Of a DNA stretch of 59,304 nt, positions 15,615 to 22,375 are shown in pieces. Under the pieces are notes generated by a model that was not told where the DNA came from, made no database searches, and saw only the letters and a list, made by a program, of their open reading frames with translations. A program made the translations under genes and the position numbers. Numbering within the stretch: position 1 is the first letter of the stretch; each line of letters opens with the position of its first letter. The stretch is from a virus, in the IMG/VR virus record IMGVR_UViG_3300037264_003947, positions 1 to 59,304 of that record. One strand, written 5' to 3'.

Positions 15615-16364
15615 TTATCCTCTTAATCTATCTGTCGCAATCTGTATATATTTATCGTCTATATCAAAACCGATAAATTGTCTGTCTAAATCTTTTGCTA
15701 CTTTAAGTGTAGTGCCACAACCAGCAAATGGATCTAGAACTACATCGCCTTTATAGCTAAACATTTTAATCAATCTTCTAGGTAATTCTTCTGGAAACAT
15801 TGCTGGGTGTCCAAATTTTTTCATTTTTGTTTCTGGAGGAAAACTCCAAAGAGCAAGAGAGTTAGTTATAAACTCTTCTCTCGTTAAATCGCTCTCTCCT
15901 TTATGTATGAGTTTGCGACTGTTCTTATAGAAAACAAGTATGTATTCGAAAGGAGTAGGAAAAGAAGGACTTGATGGCGAAAGCCAACTACCCCAGCTAG
16001 TCCTATTGCTTACTTGAGATTTATTCCAAATTATTGTAGTGAAAGGTTTGTAACCAATGTCTATTAGAAACGAGGAAATGAAAACACTTGTTGGTATTGA
16101 ACCATTTTGCTGATCGCCAATATTTATACAAACACGGCCATCATCGGTGAGCTTATCCCATAGAGCAGTAAAAATACTTCTCAGCCAAGCAATATATTCT
16201 AGAAAATCTTTATCATCTTTATATGTATTATAGATGATTTTCTTTTTCTTCGCAGTATTGCCTAAATTATAAGGTGGGGAAGTTACACACAAATGAATAG
16301 AACTGTTTGGAAGGGAAGAAATCCCTTCCAAACAGTCCATCTTGTAAATGGAGTTTGGCTCCAT
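15615..16364 (-). CDS. DNA methyltransferase, SPPY type
   Basis: The 249-residue enzyme carries motif IV as CVTSPPYNLGNT (about residue 27) and, at the C-terminal end, motif I as DVVLDPFAGCGTTLKVAKD. This is the circularly arranged (beta-class) order. SPPY is usual for N4-cytosine enzymes but also occurs in N6-adenine ones, so the target base is uncertain. No target recognition domain beyond the core is obvious and there is no restriction partner nearby, so it is probably an orphan methylase protecting phage DNA. Its start overlaps the stop of the 16364-16798 gene. Confidence 0.88.
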   Translation of the reverse strand: MEPNSIYKMDCLEGISSLPNSSIHLCVTSPPYNLGNTAKKKKIIYNTYKDDKDFLEYIAWLRSIFTALWDKLTDDGRVCINIGDQQNGSIPTSVFISSFLIDIGYKPFTTIIWNKSQVSNRTSWGSWLSPSSPSFPTPFEYILVFYKNSRKLIHKGESDLTREEFITNSLALWSFPPETKMKKFGHPAMFPEELPRRLIKMFSYKGDVVLDPFAGCGTTLKVAKDLDRQFIGFDIDDKYIQIATDRLRG

Positions 16365-16798
16365 TACTTATCCTTGAAATATCTGAATGCTCTGTCCTGC
16401 ATTTCTCTCAAGCCGTCTAGCACCGCCGCTAACTTTGGCAGTCCACTAGTTGCGACATTGCCAATATGCTCGGATTCACCGAAATACTTGTTCTCAATAG
16501 TGTAATCCAAGAACTTAGCAATCCAGTAGTCTACTCCACGCATTGCTCTGCCAGCCGCTCGCTTTATGGCTTCCTCTCTGTCCCATGTGTCAATGTTATG
16601 GCACAAGCTCCAGCCGATACGATCCCTACCCAAAGCTACTATAACGCCAAACGGTCTGCCTTTCTGCTTTCCGTCAGTTGGAGTGGTTGGATCTGTCTTT
16701 GGGGCGTTTCTCCGCAAGTAGTTAACAAGTATTGGATACTTCTTACCACTGATAGTCACTGCGGAGCAATTGTCCATTTCCACTTTAAAATTAGGCAT
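16364..16798 (-). CDS. Unknown 144-residue protein
   Basis: The protein has a beta-rich first half (YPILVNYLRR, GVIVALGRDRIGWSLC) and a helical second half with EEAIKRAAGRAMRG and LDYTIENKYFG. Its DNA is clearly richer in G and C than its neighbours, as is the Ro60 gene upstream, so the pair may share a history. It touches the methyltransferase gene. No family is recognised. Confidence 0.6.
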   Translation of the reverse strand: MPNFKVEMDNCSAVTISGKKYPILVNYLRRNAPKTDPTTPTDGKQKGRPFGVIVALGRDRIGWSLCHNIDTWDREEAIKRAAGRAMRGVDYWIAKFLDYTIENKYFGESEHIGNVATSGLPKLAAVLDGLREMQDRAFRYFKDK

Positions 16799-16847
16799 AT
16801 TGCCTCCTATAAAAATTTATAGGGGGTTTAGAACCCCCTATTAAAAA

Positions 16848-18440
16848 CTAGAGATTTCCATTTGCGATCATCTGGATAAATCGTGGAGTCTCAGAGGAGA
16901 AACCAGCGATATCGTAGGACTTGTTATCCTTTGGATCGCTCAAAGAACTTCTATCGGAATAAGGAGTAAGAACAACGTAGATGATTTTCGCATCAGCGTT
17001 AATCGTGTCCCTATACTTCTTCATCAAGGTAACAGGTTGCTTGCCCTGCCAGTTCTGTCCATCAGTCCAAATCACAAGGTTATCAGCCTTGAGCTTGTTG
17101 TCGATGGCAAACTGAATTGCACTTTCAACGTCAGTTCCAGCAGGAGTCATTGGCATGAAGCCACGGCTCAAAGCTTCCTTGAAAGAGGTCGTCTTTCGAA
17201 GCTTTGGAAAATCGCTCGTTGTGGTCGTAAAGGCAGAAGTAAAGTAATACTTCTCTGCCTTGATCGTAGCAAGAGCCATGATCGTAGCGACCTCGGAAGG
17301 TGTCATCCACATCGTCTCCAAAGGAGCAGTCTGCATAGAGCCAGAAACGTCGATTGAATGATAGAATACCTTGTTGGTTGGCTCAAGAGCAGTGAAAGCC
17401 TCTTCAACCGCCTTCTCAAGAATATCCTCGACAACTGGATGAGCAACCCAAGTCAACTGAGAACGACCAAGAGTTCCACTAGCAGAGTAAATCTTGTAGG
17501 CAGAAACGATGTTGATAGGGTGAACCCTACCCTTCACCAATCTCTCTTTCGTGAACTTCTCTTCAAGAACCTTGAGGTTCTCAATGTTGGTGAAAATACC
17601 CTTGTTAGTCAAATTGGCCAAGTTACGCAAAGTAGCCGTAATAGGCATCTTGGTGAAAAGAGCTTCCCAAATACCCTTGGTTCGTGCTACGTTTGCTGGA
17701 ATCATTTCCTGAGTCAAACCGAAATCAAGGATTGCCTTGATGACATCTGCCTCTTTCATATTTCCAGTCTTGAGAGACTCATAAATCCCGATGAGAGGAA
17801 GAGTCTCAATAGAAGCCTTCTTATCAGCCATCCAAGCAAACAGATTGCTTTCGGATGCATCCCGTGGAACTGGCTTGATCTTCCGAAGAACATCACGACC
17901 AGCCCAATTGTATCTGCTCTGATACTTGAGGAACTGATACTCAAGGCCCTTTACATCATGAGACGTAATCCACTTCTCGACTGCGGAATGAATAAGTCTA
18001 CCAAAGCCACGAAGGCCCTTGGTATACTCAAGGAACTCATAAAGGTGAGAAGCGGTTCTCACAATCTTATTGAAGATCTGTGAGAAATAAACCTTTGCAT
18101 CAATACCTCCCATAGAGAGATAAACAAGAGCAAGCAAAGGCGTGTGGTTATTGATTCCATGATCACTTGCGTAAACGATTTCGTCCGCAACGACCTTTGG
18201 ATCTTTTGCAACCATGCAGGAAAGAATCTTGACGTTTTCAGTCGTCAACTCTTCCTTACCCTGATAGAAAAGGTTATTCTCAGAGCCAGTCAAGAGCCAG
18301 CGTCTAAGAGCCGTGAGGTCATCGGCCACGAAAGCCTTACCCCCAGCCATGTTCTCAGTCATTTCAGCCTCTCGGCCAGGAATAACCTGAGTAGCAAGAA
18401 CATCCTTCTTCTTTGTGTGGAACGTGTAGCCAGACTTCAT
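16848..18440 (-). CDS. rsr: Ro60/Rsr (TROVE) RNA-binding protein
   Basis: The 530-residue protein is a ring-shaped RNA-binding protein of the Ro60 family. The TROVE part (about residues 1-340) consists of helical repeats, with a characteristic start (QVIPGREAEMTENMAGGKAF), an arginine-containing RALLTGSE-like element seen as LRRWLLTGSENNLFYQG, and LRGFGRLIHSAVEKW. The C-terminal von Willebrand A domain has an intact metal site: DVSGSM at about residue 363, then PAGTDVESAI and IWTDGQNW. In bacteria Ro60 partners with Y RNAs, and with exonucleases, in RNA decay and stress. Six Y RNA-like units lie directly upstream on the same strand, so gene and RNAs are likely one system driven by the promoter at 19410-19438. 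Confidence 0.92.
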   Translation of the reverse strand: MKSGYTFHTKKKDVLATQVIPGREAEMTENMAGGKAFVADDLTALRRWLLTGSENNLFYQGKEELTTENVKILSCMVAKDPKVVADEIVYASDHGINNHTPLLALVYLSMGGIDAKVYFSQIFNKIVRTASHLYEFLEYTKGLRGFGRLIHSAVEKWITSHDVKGLEYQFLKYQSRYNWAGRDVLRKIKPVPRDASESNLFAWMADKKASIETLPLIGIYESLKTGNMKEADVIKAILDFGLTQEMIPANVARTKGIWEALFTKMPITATLRNLANLTNKGIFTNIENLKVLEEKFTKERLVKGRVHPINIVSAYKIYSASGTLGRSQLTWVAHPVVEDILEKAVEEAFTALEPTNKVFYHSIDVSGSMQTAPLETMWMTPSEVATIMALATIKAEKYYFTSAFTTTTSDFPKLRKTTSFKEALSRGFMPMTPAGTDVESAIQFAIDNKLKADNLVIWTDGQNWQGKQPVTLMKKYRDTINADAKIIYVVLTPYSDRSSLSDPKDNKSYDIAGFSSETPRFIQMIANGNL

Positions 18441-18514
18441 TTTCAGCTACCTCCTTGATAGAATTTGTGAGATAATTATACTAAATTTTTTGTTTTTTGT
18501 AAAGAGAAAACAGG

Positions 18515-18570
18515 GAACAAGTTTTTATCCAAAGGCTGCTTTTTCATAGTTAACCTTTAGAATTCAGTTC
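18515..18570 (-). ncRNA. Y RNA-like unit 6 (short)
   Basis: The unit starts GAACTGA and ends CTTGTTC, whose outer four bases pair (GAAC/GUUC). An inner helix CTAAAGG/CCTTTGG closes a loop beginning GTTAAC. It is the last unit before the Ro60 start at 18440 and carries no tRNA-like module. Confidence 0.5.
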
Positions 18571-18605
18571 TCTTTATTTAAGCAAAAAAAGTGCGGGAAC
18601 CAGGG

Positions 18606-18755
18606 CAACAAGAAAACGAATAATGATAAGCTTCATGATGATGGATGAATCTTATATCATTGCTGCTTTTTAAACCATGAAAAAGACTAGCGAAAACATA
18701 TCCTTAAATGCATCATTGGCTTCTAATGAATTTGTTAACGTCTTCTAGTCAGTTC
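18606..18755 (-). ncRNA. Y RNA-like unit 5 (long)
   Basis: The unit starts GAACTGA and ends CTTGTTG, a one-base departure from the other 3' elements. An inner helix AGAAGACG/CGTTTTCT closes a loop of about 120 bases starting GTTAAC. The loop contains no clear tRNA arms and no convincing reading frame. Confidence 0.5.
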
Positions 18756-18777
18756 CCGCTAAAGTTTCAAAGAAAAC

Positions 18778-18837
18778 GAACAAGAAATTGTCGATAGGCA
18801 CTAACTTTACAAATGTTAACCTAAAGACGAGCAGTTC
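18778..18837 (-). ncRNA. Y RNA-like unit 4 (short)
   Basis: The unit starts GAACTGC (TGC where the others have TGA) and ends CTTGTTC. An inner helix formed by GTC..TAGG and CCTA..GAC closes a small loop that starts GTTAAC. It follows tRNA-Gly directly. Confidence 0.5.
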
Positions 18838-18841
18838 GTTA

Positions 18842-18912
18842 AGCGACCAACGGGAGTCGGACCCGTTTGTAAACCTTGGCAAGGTTTCATAATACCGTTA
18901 TATCATGGTCGC
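18842..18912 (-). tRNA. tRNA-Gly (anticodon GCC)
   Basis: The acceptor GCGACCA pairs with TGGTCGC. The anticodon arm AAACC-TTGCCAA-GGTTT and the T-arm ACGGGTCCGACTCCCGT are complete. It is the only ordinary linear tRNA inside the Y RNA-like array and probably shares its transcript. Confidence 0.88.
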
Positions 18913-18961
18913 AAAAAAAGGGCAAGACTTGTATTTGGCAAAACAACCACTATAGGGAAAG

Positions 18962-19037
18962 TGGGCGAAGGATTCGAGCCTTCTATAAATTTTGGTTAGA
19001 AAATTTAATTATCCAGGTAACCAAATATCTTCAGCCC
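18962..19037 (-). tRNA. Degenerate tRNA-like element, identity unclear
   Basis: A perfect T-arm GAAGG-CTCGAAT-CCTTC is present, and GGGC at the 5' side can pair with GCCC at the 3' side. The middle instead forms a strong hairpin TTGGTTA/TAACCAA, and the anticodon loop has an even number of bases if its stem is fully paired. It is either a decayed tRNA or another tRNA-mimic RNA. Confidence 0.35.
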
Positions 19038-19056
19038 TATTATTTTCAAAGAAAAA

Positions 19057-19152
19057 GAACAAGGTTTAATAAGAAGTATGCCCCCACTGGGCTTCCCCCA
19101 CGAAGCGGGGGAAAGAAGATTCGAACTTTTGATAACTTCTCATTATCAGTTC
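19057..19152 (-). ncRNA. Y RNA-like unit 3 with permuted tRNA-like domain
   Basis: The unit starts GAACTGA and ends CTTGTTC. Its long stem is formed by TAATGAGAAGT and ACTTCTTATTA (11 pairs). Inside, in order, are a T-arm (AAAAG-TTCGAAT-CTTCT), a closed acceptor-like stem TTCCCCC/GGGGGAA with loop GCTTCGT, and a D-arm GCCC-AGTGG-GGGC. This is a tRNA cloverleaf opened at the anticodon arm instead of the acceptor end, the architecture described for YrlA-type Y RNAs. Function as a Ro60-bound tRNA mimic is inference. Confidence 0.65.
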
Positions 19153-19172
19153 TTTTTTAATTTCAAAATGGT

Positions 19173-19299
19173 GAACAAGTATTTAGAAAAGGATGTTTTA
19201 GTGCTCTATCCACTAAGCTACCAGCCCACGAAATGGGCTGAGTGAGAATCGAACTCACGACCACTCAATTGTATTTGATAACCCTTCTCAAGTCAACTC
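19173..19299 (-). ncRNA. Y RNA-like unit 2 with permuted tRNA-like domain
   Basis: The unit starts GAGTTGA (GAGU still pairs with GUUC through wobble pairs) and ends CTTGTTC. The stem GAGAAGG/CCTTTTC leads to a perfect T-arm GTGAG-TTCGATT-CTCAC. Then comes the 3' acceptor strand TCAGCCC, a linker ATTTCGT, the 5' acceptor strand GGGCTGG, and a canonical D-arm GCTTAGTGGATAGAGC. The 3' tRNA half thus precedes the 5' half. The linker is nearly the same as in unit 3. Confidence 0.65.
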
Positions 19300-19320
19300 A
19301 CCTTAATTATCAAAGAAAAG

Positions 19321-19398
19321 GAACAAGTATTTGAAAGACGATATTGCCCGAAGGCAGTTAATTTGCTGATAATTATGATAACGCCTCTCTGTCAGTTC
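19321..19398 (-). ncRNA. Y RNA-like unit 1
   Basis: This is the first unit after the promoter. It starts GAACTGA and ends CTTGTTC, with an inner helix GAGAGGCG/CGTCTTTC and a terminal hairpin TGCC-TTCG-GGCA. The segment after the first helix begins GTTATC, as in units 2 and 3. No tRNA arms are seen. Confidence 0.55.
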
Positions 19399-19409
19399 CT
19401 TATAAAACT

Positions 19410-19438
19410 ATCTTATCACTTCGATCGAATTCTGTCAA
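19410..19438 (-). promoter_or_regulatory. Sigma-70-type promoter of the RNA array
   Basis: TTGACA (19438-19433), a spacer of exactly 17 bases, then TAAGAT (19415-19410) match the housekeeping consensus closely. The start of transcription would fall near 19403, just ahead of unit 1, and the transcript could run through the array into the Ro60 gene. It implies transcription by the host holoenzyme early in infection. Confidence 0.75.
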
Positions 19439-19440
19439 GT

Positions 19441-20283
19441 CTACAAAGACAAAAACCACATTGGGTCTACCGTCTTTTCTCCAAAGTGAATTTCGTAATG
19501 AAGATGACAACCAGTCACTTCTCCACTAGAGCCCATAAGACCTACCACATCACCTTGCTTTACGACTTGACCTGATTTTGCTTTTATCTCGCTAAGGTGA
19601 GCGTACCAAGTCTCAAATCCTAACTCATGCTTAACTATAACTACCATACCATAAGTAGGATTTTCATATTCTACATAGGCCACAGTTCCATTCGCCGTTG
19701 CCTGTATTTCATCACCGAGCTTACCAACTAAATCAATTCCAGGATGGAACCTTAACTTGTCTTTATCTGCTACGAATAATCCCTCCCTAAATCCATACGC
19801 AGAAGATAATTTAACGGTTCCACTAGTTTTTACAGGATAGATGAAAGGTGACTCTTTAAAGTACCTATTAAAAATAACTACTCTATCCTTCAGTCCATAC
19901 AAAGAATCTAACAATTCTTTGTAAGAGTTGTATGCTTGCGTAGCATACTTAACGGTCATTTCGTCTGACCCATTAATTGCTGGTTCTAAGGAAGTTCCAC
20001 CTACAGGCATATTGGTGAAGAACATCAAATCAGCAATTTGTTTTACTACTGTCCTATAGCTCTCTTGTGTTTTGTAAGTATCGAAAACAATCTTTTTCCA
20101 CTTATCATTTTCTTCTTTTAATTGTGCATTCTCAACTTTTAATACTTCAATTTCGGCATTAACACTTGCTTGTGATACTGTTTTTCTAAACCCGAAAAAG
20201 AGGCCCAAGGCTATAATAGGAATCAACAAAAAAATAGCGAAATTCTTATTCAGCCTAAAGCCACGCTTAGGTTTCTTCTTCAT
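19441..20283 (-). CDS. M23 family metallopeptidase, membrane anchored
   Basis: The 280-residue protein has a basic N-terminus, a transmembrane helix (FAIFLLIPIIALGLFFGF, about residues 15-32), a coiled coil, and a C-terminal LytM domain. Zinc ligands are visible in FHPGIDLVG and CHLHYEIHFG, with HELGFETWYAHL supplying the third catalytic His. Such enzymes cut peptide cross-links in peptidoglycan. The anchor and coiled coil resemble host cell-wall hydrolases, so entry, lysis or envelope control are all possible. The stop lies at the promoter of the RNA array. Confidence 0.85.
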   Translation of the reverse strand: MKKKPKRGFRLNKNFAIFLLIPIIALGLFFGFRKTVSQASVNAEIEVLKVENAQLKEENDKWKKIVFDTYKTQESYRTVVKQIADLMFFTNMPVGGTSLEPAINGSDEMTVKYATQAYNSYKELLDSLYGLKDRVVIFNRYFKESPFIYPVKTSGTVKLSSAYGFREGLFVADKDKLRFHPGIDLVGKLGDEIQATANGTVAYVEYENPTYGMVVIVKHELGFETWYAHLSEIKAKSGQVVKQGDVVGLMGSSGEVTGCHLHYEIHFGEKTVDPMWFLSL

Positions 20284-20329
20284 TCACACTCCTTCCACTA
20301 TTAAAGAGCTAAAGATATATAGTTAAATT

Positions 20330-20522
20330 TGGACCAGACGGGAATTGAACCCGTGTCTCCAGTGTATCCGCTTGGGATCTGGATCGACTTCAAGCACTGG
20401 CCCCATTGCTTGTTAAAAAATGCCGTTTTTTTGATACTACCTAGAATAGAGAGGAACGGCAAAACTCAGTTCTAGGAGCAGACCGCAGTTAAGCGGCGAA
20501 AGCTGTTTTGGCTTCTTGTATT
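20330..20522 (-). ncRNA. tmRNA-like RNA: tag-like frame, pseudoknot and tRNA-like domain
   Basis: Read on the minus strand, the transcript first shows a short frame ending A-K-T-A-F-A-A-stop, like tmRNA tag peptides, with the stop in a CCGC/GCGG hairpin. Next is an H-type pseudoknot (CCTAGAA/TTCTAGG interleaved with TGCCGTT/AACGGCA). Last is a tRNA-like domain with acceptor GGGCCAG/CTGGTCC, a D-region lacking a stem (GAAGTCGA), a TCCAG/CTGGA helix, a GAC linker and the T-arm ACGGG-TTCAATT-CCCGT. All pieces resemble tmRNA, but the tag part lies before the tRNA-like part rather than inside it. A plain odd tRNA with an unrelated leader is the alternative. Confidence 0.5.
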
Positions 20523-20524
20523 AT

Positions 20525-20553
20525 ACTTTACCAGAAGCGTTAATTCGTGTCAA
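20525..20553 (-). promoter_or_regulatory. Sigma-70-type promoter of the tmRNA-like RNA
   Basis: TTGACA (20553-20548), 17 bases, then TAAAGT (20530-20525), with TATAAT overlapping it downstream. The spacing and -35 are the same as at 19410-19438. Initiation is expected near 20518, immediately before the tag-like frame. Confidence 0.65.
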
Positions 20554-20559
20554 GTAAAA

Positions 20560-21303
20560 CTATGCCTTAAGGGCTGGAAGTGCTGCTTTTTTACGCAAAG
20601 CATTAATTTTTTCATTATTTTTATCTGCGTAAGTCTTTAAAGCCACTTCTTCTTCGGAGGACATCTTTCTCTTTCTTACTCTATTCATAAGTTTTTTAGC
20701 CGCTACTACTCCACCAGTTATTAATAGAGCAGGAAGCATTACTTTAGCCCAAGGAGTTTTGCTGAACCAAGCTAGACCTTGCTGTGCTAGTCCCTTTGCC
20801 CAAGCAAAACCTTGCTTTAGGAAAGGAACTATAGGACCAAAGATTGCCCGACCCAATGACTTCAATTTTTCCCAAGCTCCAGTAATTATGTTGCCCATTT
20901 TAAATTGCCCAGCCATTGAAGATCTAGCTGCCATATTAGCTGGAGAATCTGCTTTAGTCCACCATAATCTATCTAGTCCTTTGGTGAACTTTACATCTGG
21001 ATAAGGGAATTTTTCTACAAGAAGATTATTAATTTCTTTTTCTGCATAACCTTCAAAAAGAAGAGGTGATTTAAGCTCGGAAAATTCCTGTAGTGTTTCA
21101 ATATCTTGGTTTACAAGAAATTCATAAAGTTCTTTTCCAGCTTCACCATATACTTCTGTATAACCTTCTACTACGGCCTTGTTTCCAAAAGCTTTTATTT
21201 CATTAGGGAGATTTTTTATAATATTGCTAAGTATATAATTCTCCCAGAACCAGTCGCCCTTATATCTAAAGGCTTCCTTTAGCAATTCTTCTCTGATTTC
21301 CAT
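20560..21303 (-). CDS. Unknown protein with a hydrophobic segment
   Basis: The 247-residue protein has a helical acidic N-terminal half (EEALKEAFRYKGDWFWEN-like composition), a Trp/Gly-rich middle (FAWAKGLAQQGLAWFSKTPW), a membrane-spanning candidate VMLPALLITGGVVAA, and a basic tail. It overlaps the DUF5661-like gene by one base. A virion-internal or membrane-interacting role is possible; no family is recognised. Confidence 0.6.
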   Translation of the reverse strand: MEIREELLKEAFRYKGDWFWENYILSNIIKNLPNEIKAFGNKAVVEGYTEVYGEAGKELYEFLVNQDIETLQEFSELKSPLLFEGYAEKEINNLLVEKFPYPDVKFTKGLDRLWWTKADSPANMAARSSMAGQFKMGNIITGAWEKLKSLGRAIFGPIVPFLKQGFAWAKGLAQQGLAWFSKTPWAKVMLPALLITGGVVAAKKLMNRVRKRKMSSEEEVALKTYADKNNEKINALRKKAALPALKA

Positions 21304-21587
21304 TACTTATCTCCCTTTTGTATAGCTAAACGCTTTTCTGTTGATTTAGATACAATCTTTTTTTCACCCTTAAGTTTCTTTTCCATATTTAACAAACCCT
21401 TTGGACTTGTATAATAATGGGGAAACTCGGATAGATGTGCCTTAGCTATTTGCTTGGCTACATTAGGATCACTTGTGTGTTCCATCTCTATTCGAATTCC
21501 AACTTTTAAATCTCTTGGGTCAAAATTTTCATCTGGCTCTTCGCCATGCTTTAATTTTATTTCTTCAAGTAGTTCACTGAATTTCAT
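21303..21587 (-). CDS. DUF5661-like protein
   Basis: The 94-residue protein has the family landmarks FDPRDLKVGIRIEMEHTSD, AKQIAKAHLSEFPHYYT and a basic tail. DUF5661 proteins are common in large phages and their role is unknown. The N-terminus MKFSELLEEIK belongs to the recurrent capsid-targeting-like set in this window. Confidence 0.75.
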   Translation of the reverse strand: MKFSELLEEIKLKHGEEPDENFDPRDLKVGIRIEMEHTSDPNVAKQIAKAHLSEFPHYYTSPKGLLNMEKKLKGEKKIVSKSTEKRLAIQKGDK

Positions 21588-21588
21588 T

Positions 21589-22374
21589 TTACTTTGCCTC
21601 TAACTGCTTCTGCTTATCTGCTTCCAGAGATTTTTGTGCCTTAGCAGAATCTATCTTCTTATATTTATCGGCCTGAAGTTTAAGTGTCTGATCAGTCGGT
21701 TTTACCATCCCTCCACCAGCTACTCTTTTCTTAAGAGCCACCATGACTTTTTCGCCCTCATCCACTATGGTATGCATTATATCAATAGCCTTCCCTTTAT
21801 CTTCTCCAGTTGTGGAAAACTTTTTAAGGGTAGCTATGAAATTTTTATCTTCGTCTGTAAGTGTGGCAAACTTCATATCTTTGACCATTTCAATAGCCAT
21901 TTTACGAAGTCCAGCTATATCTGTTCCAGCATCAAGCATAGCTCTTTCTGCATCAATTTCTTTCTTCTGCTTGTCTATTGTCTTAAGGACATTTTCTTTC
22001 TTTGCTTCTGGGCTCATTCCCTTAACTACAATTTCTTCGCCCTTACGGGTCATTCCAGTTGTGCCAGTTTTATATTCCTCTGGTCTTGCACTTTTGACAC
22101 CTTTGTCTGCTGCTACTTTTGTAACAGAACTTTTAAAGGTTTCAAAATTATTTGCATCAACAGCAGGGTTTTTCTTTAAAAAAGAATTGACTGTTTTGGC
22201 AACGCCAGAAGACGAAGGATTTCCACCATACTCAATATATTTAGCGGCTGCTTCATCTACATTTCCAGACTTGATTAGCTCTACAACTTTAGCTAGTTCT
22301 GTTGCTGCCATTTCAAATAGGCCCTTCTCTTCGCCACGAGATCTATATAGAATTTCTTCTCTTAAAGATATCAT
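21589..22374 (-). CDS. Unknown 261-residue helical protein
   Basis: This Ala/Lys-rich, wholly helical protein starts MISLREEILYRSRGEEKGLF and ends in a coiled coil (KKIDSAKAQKSLEADKQKQL). It lies in a run of closely spaced genes whose products look packaged. Composition resembles head core or scaffold proteins, but no signature is present. Confidence 0.6.
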   Translation of the reverse strand: MISLREEILYRSRGEEKGLFEMAATELAKVVELIKSGNVDEAAAKYIEYGGNPSSSGVAKTVNSFLKKNPAVDANNFETFKSSVTKVAADKGVKSARPEEYKTGTTGMTRKGEEIVVKGMSPEAKKENVLKTIDKQKKEIDAERAMLDAGTDIAGLRKMAIEMVKDMKFATLTDEDKNFIATLKKFSTTGEDKGKAIDIMHTIVDEGEKVMVALKKRVAGGGMVKPTDQTLKLQADKYKKIDSAKAQKSLEADKQKQLEAK

Positions 22375-22375
22375 T

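Noticed and set aside
17037-18083. Plus-strand open frames of 106 and 241 residues opposite the Ro60 gene
   Set aside because: They have no recognisable domain and are antisense to a strongly supported conserved protein.
19057-19299. Group I intron interrupting tRNA genes
   Set aside because: The intervening sequences are far too short for a self-splicing core, and the acceptor strands are joined by a seven-base loop, which fits a permuted tRNA-like fold better.
18459-19440. CRISPR array
   Set aside because: The recurring ends of the units are short, unevenly spaced and palindromic between 5' and 3' elements; there are no uniform repeats and no cas genes.
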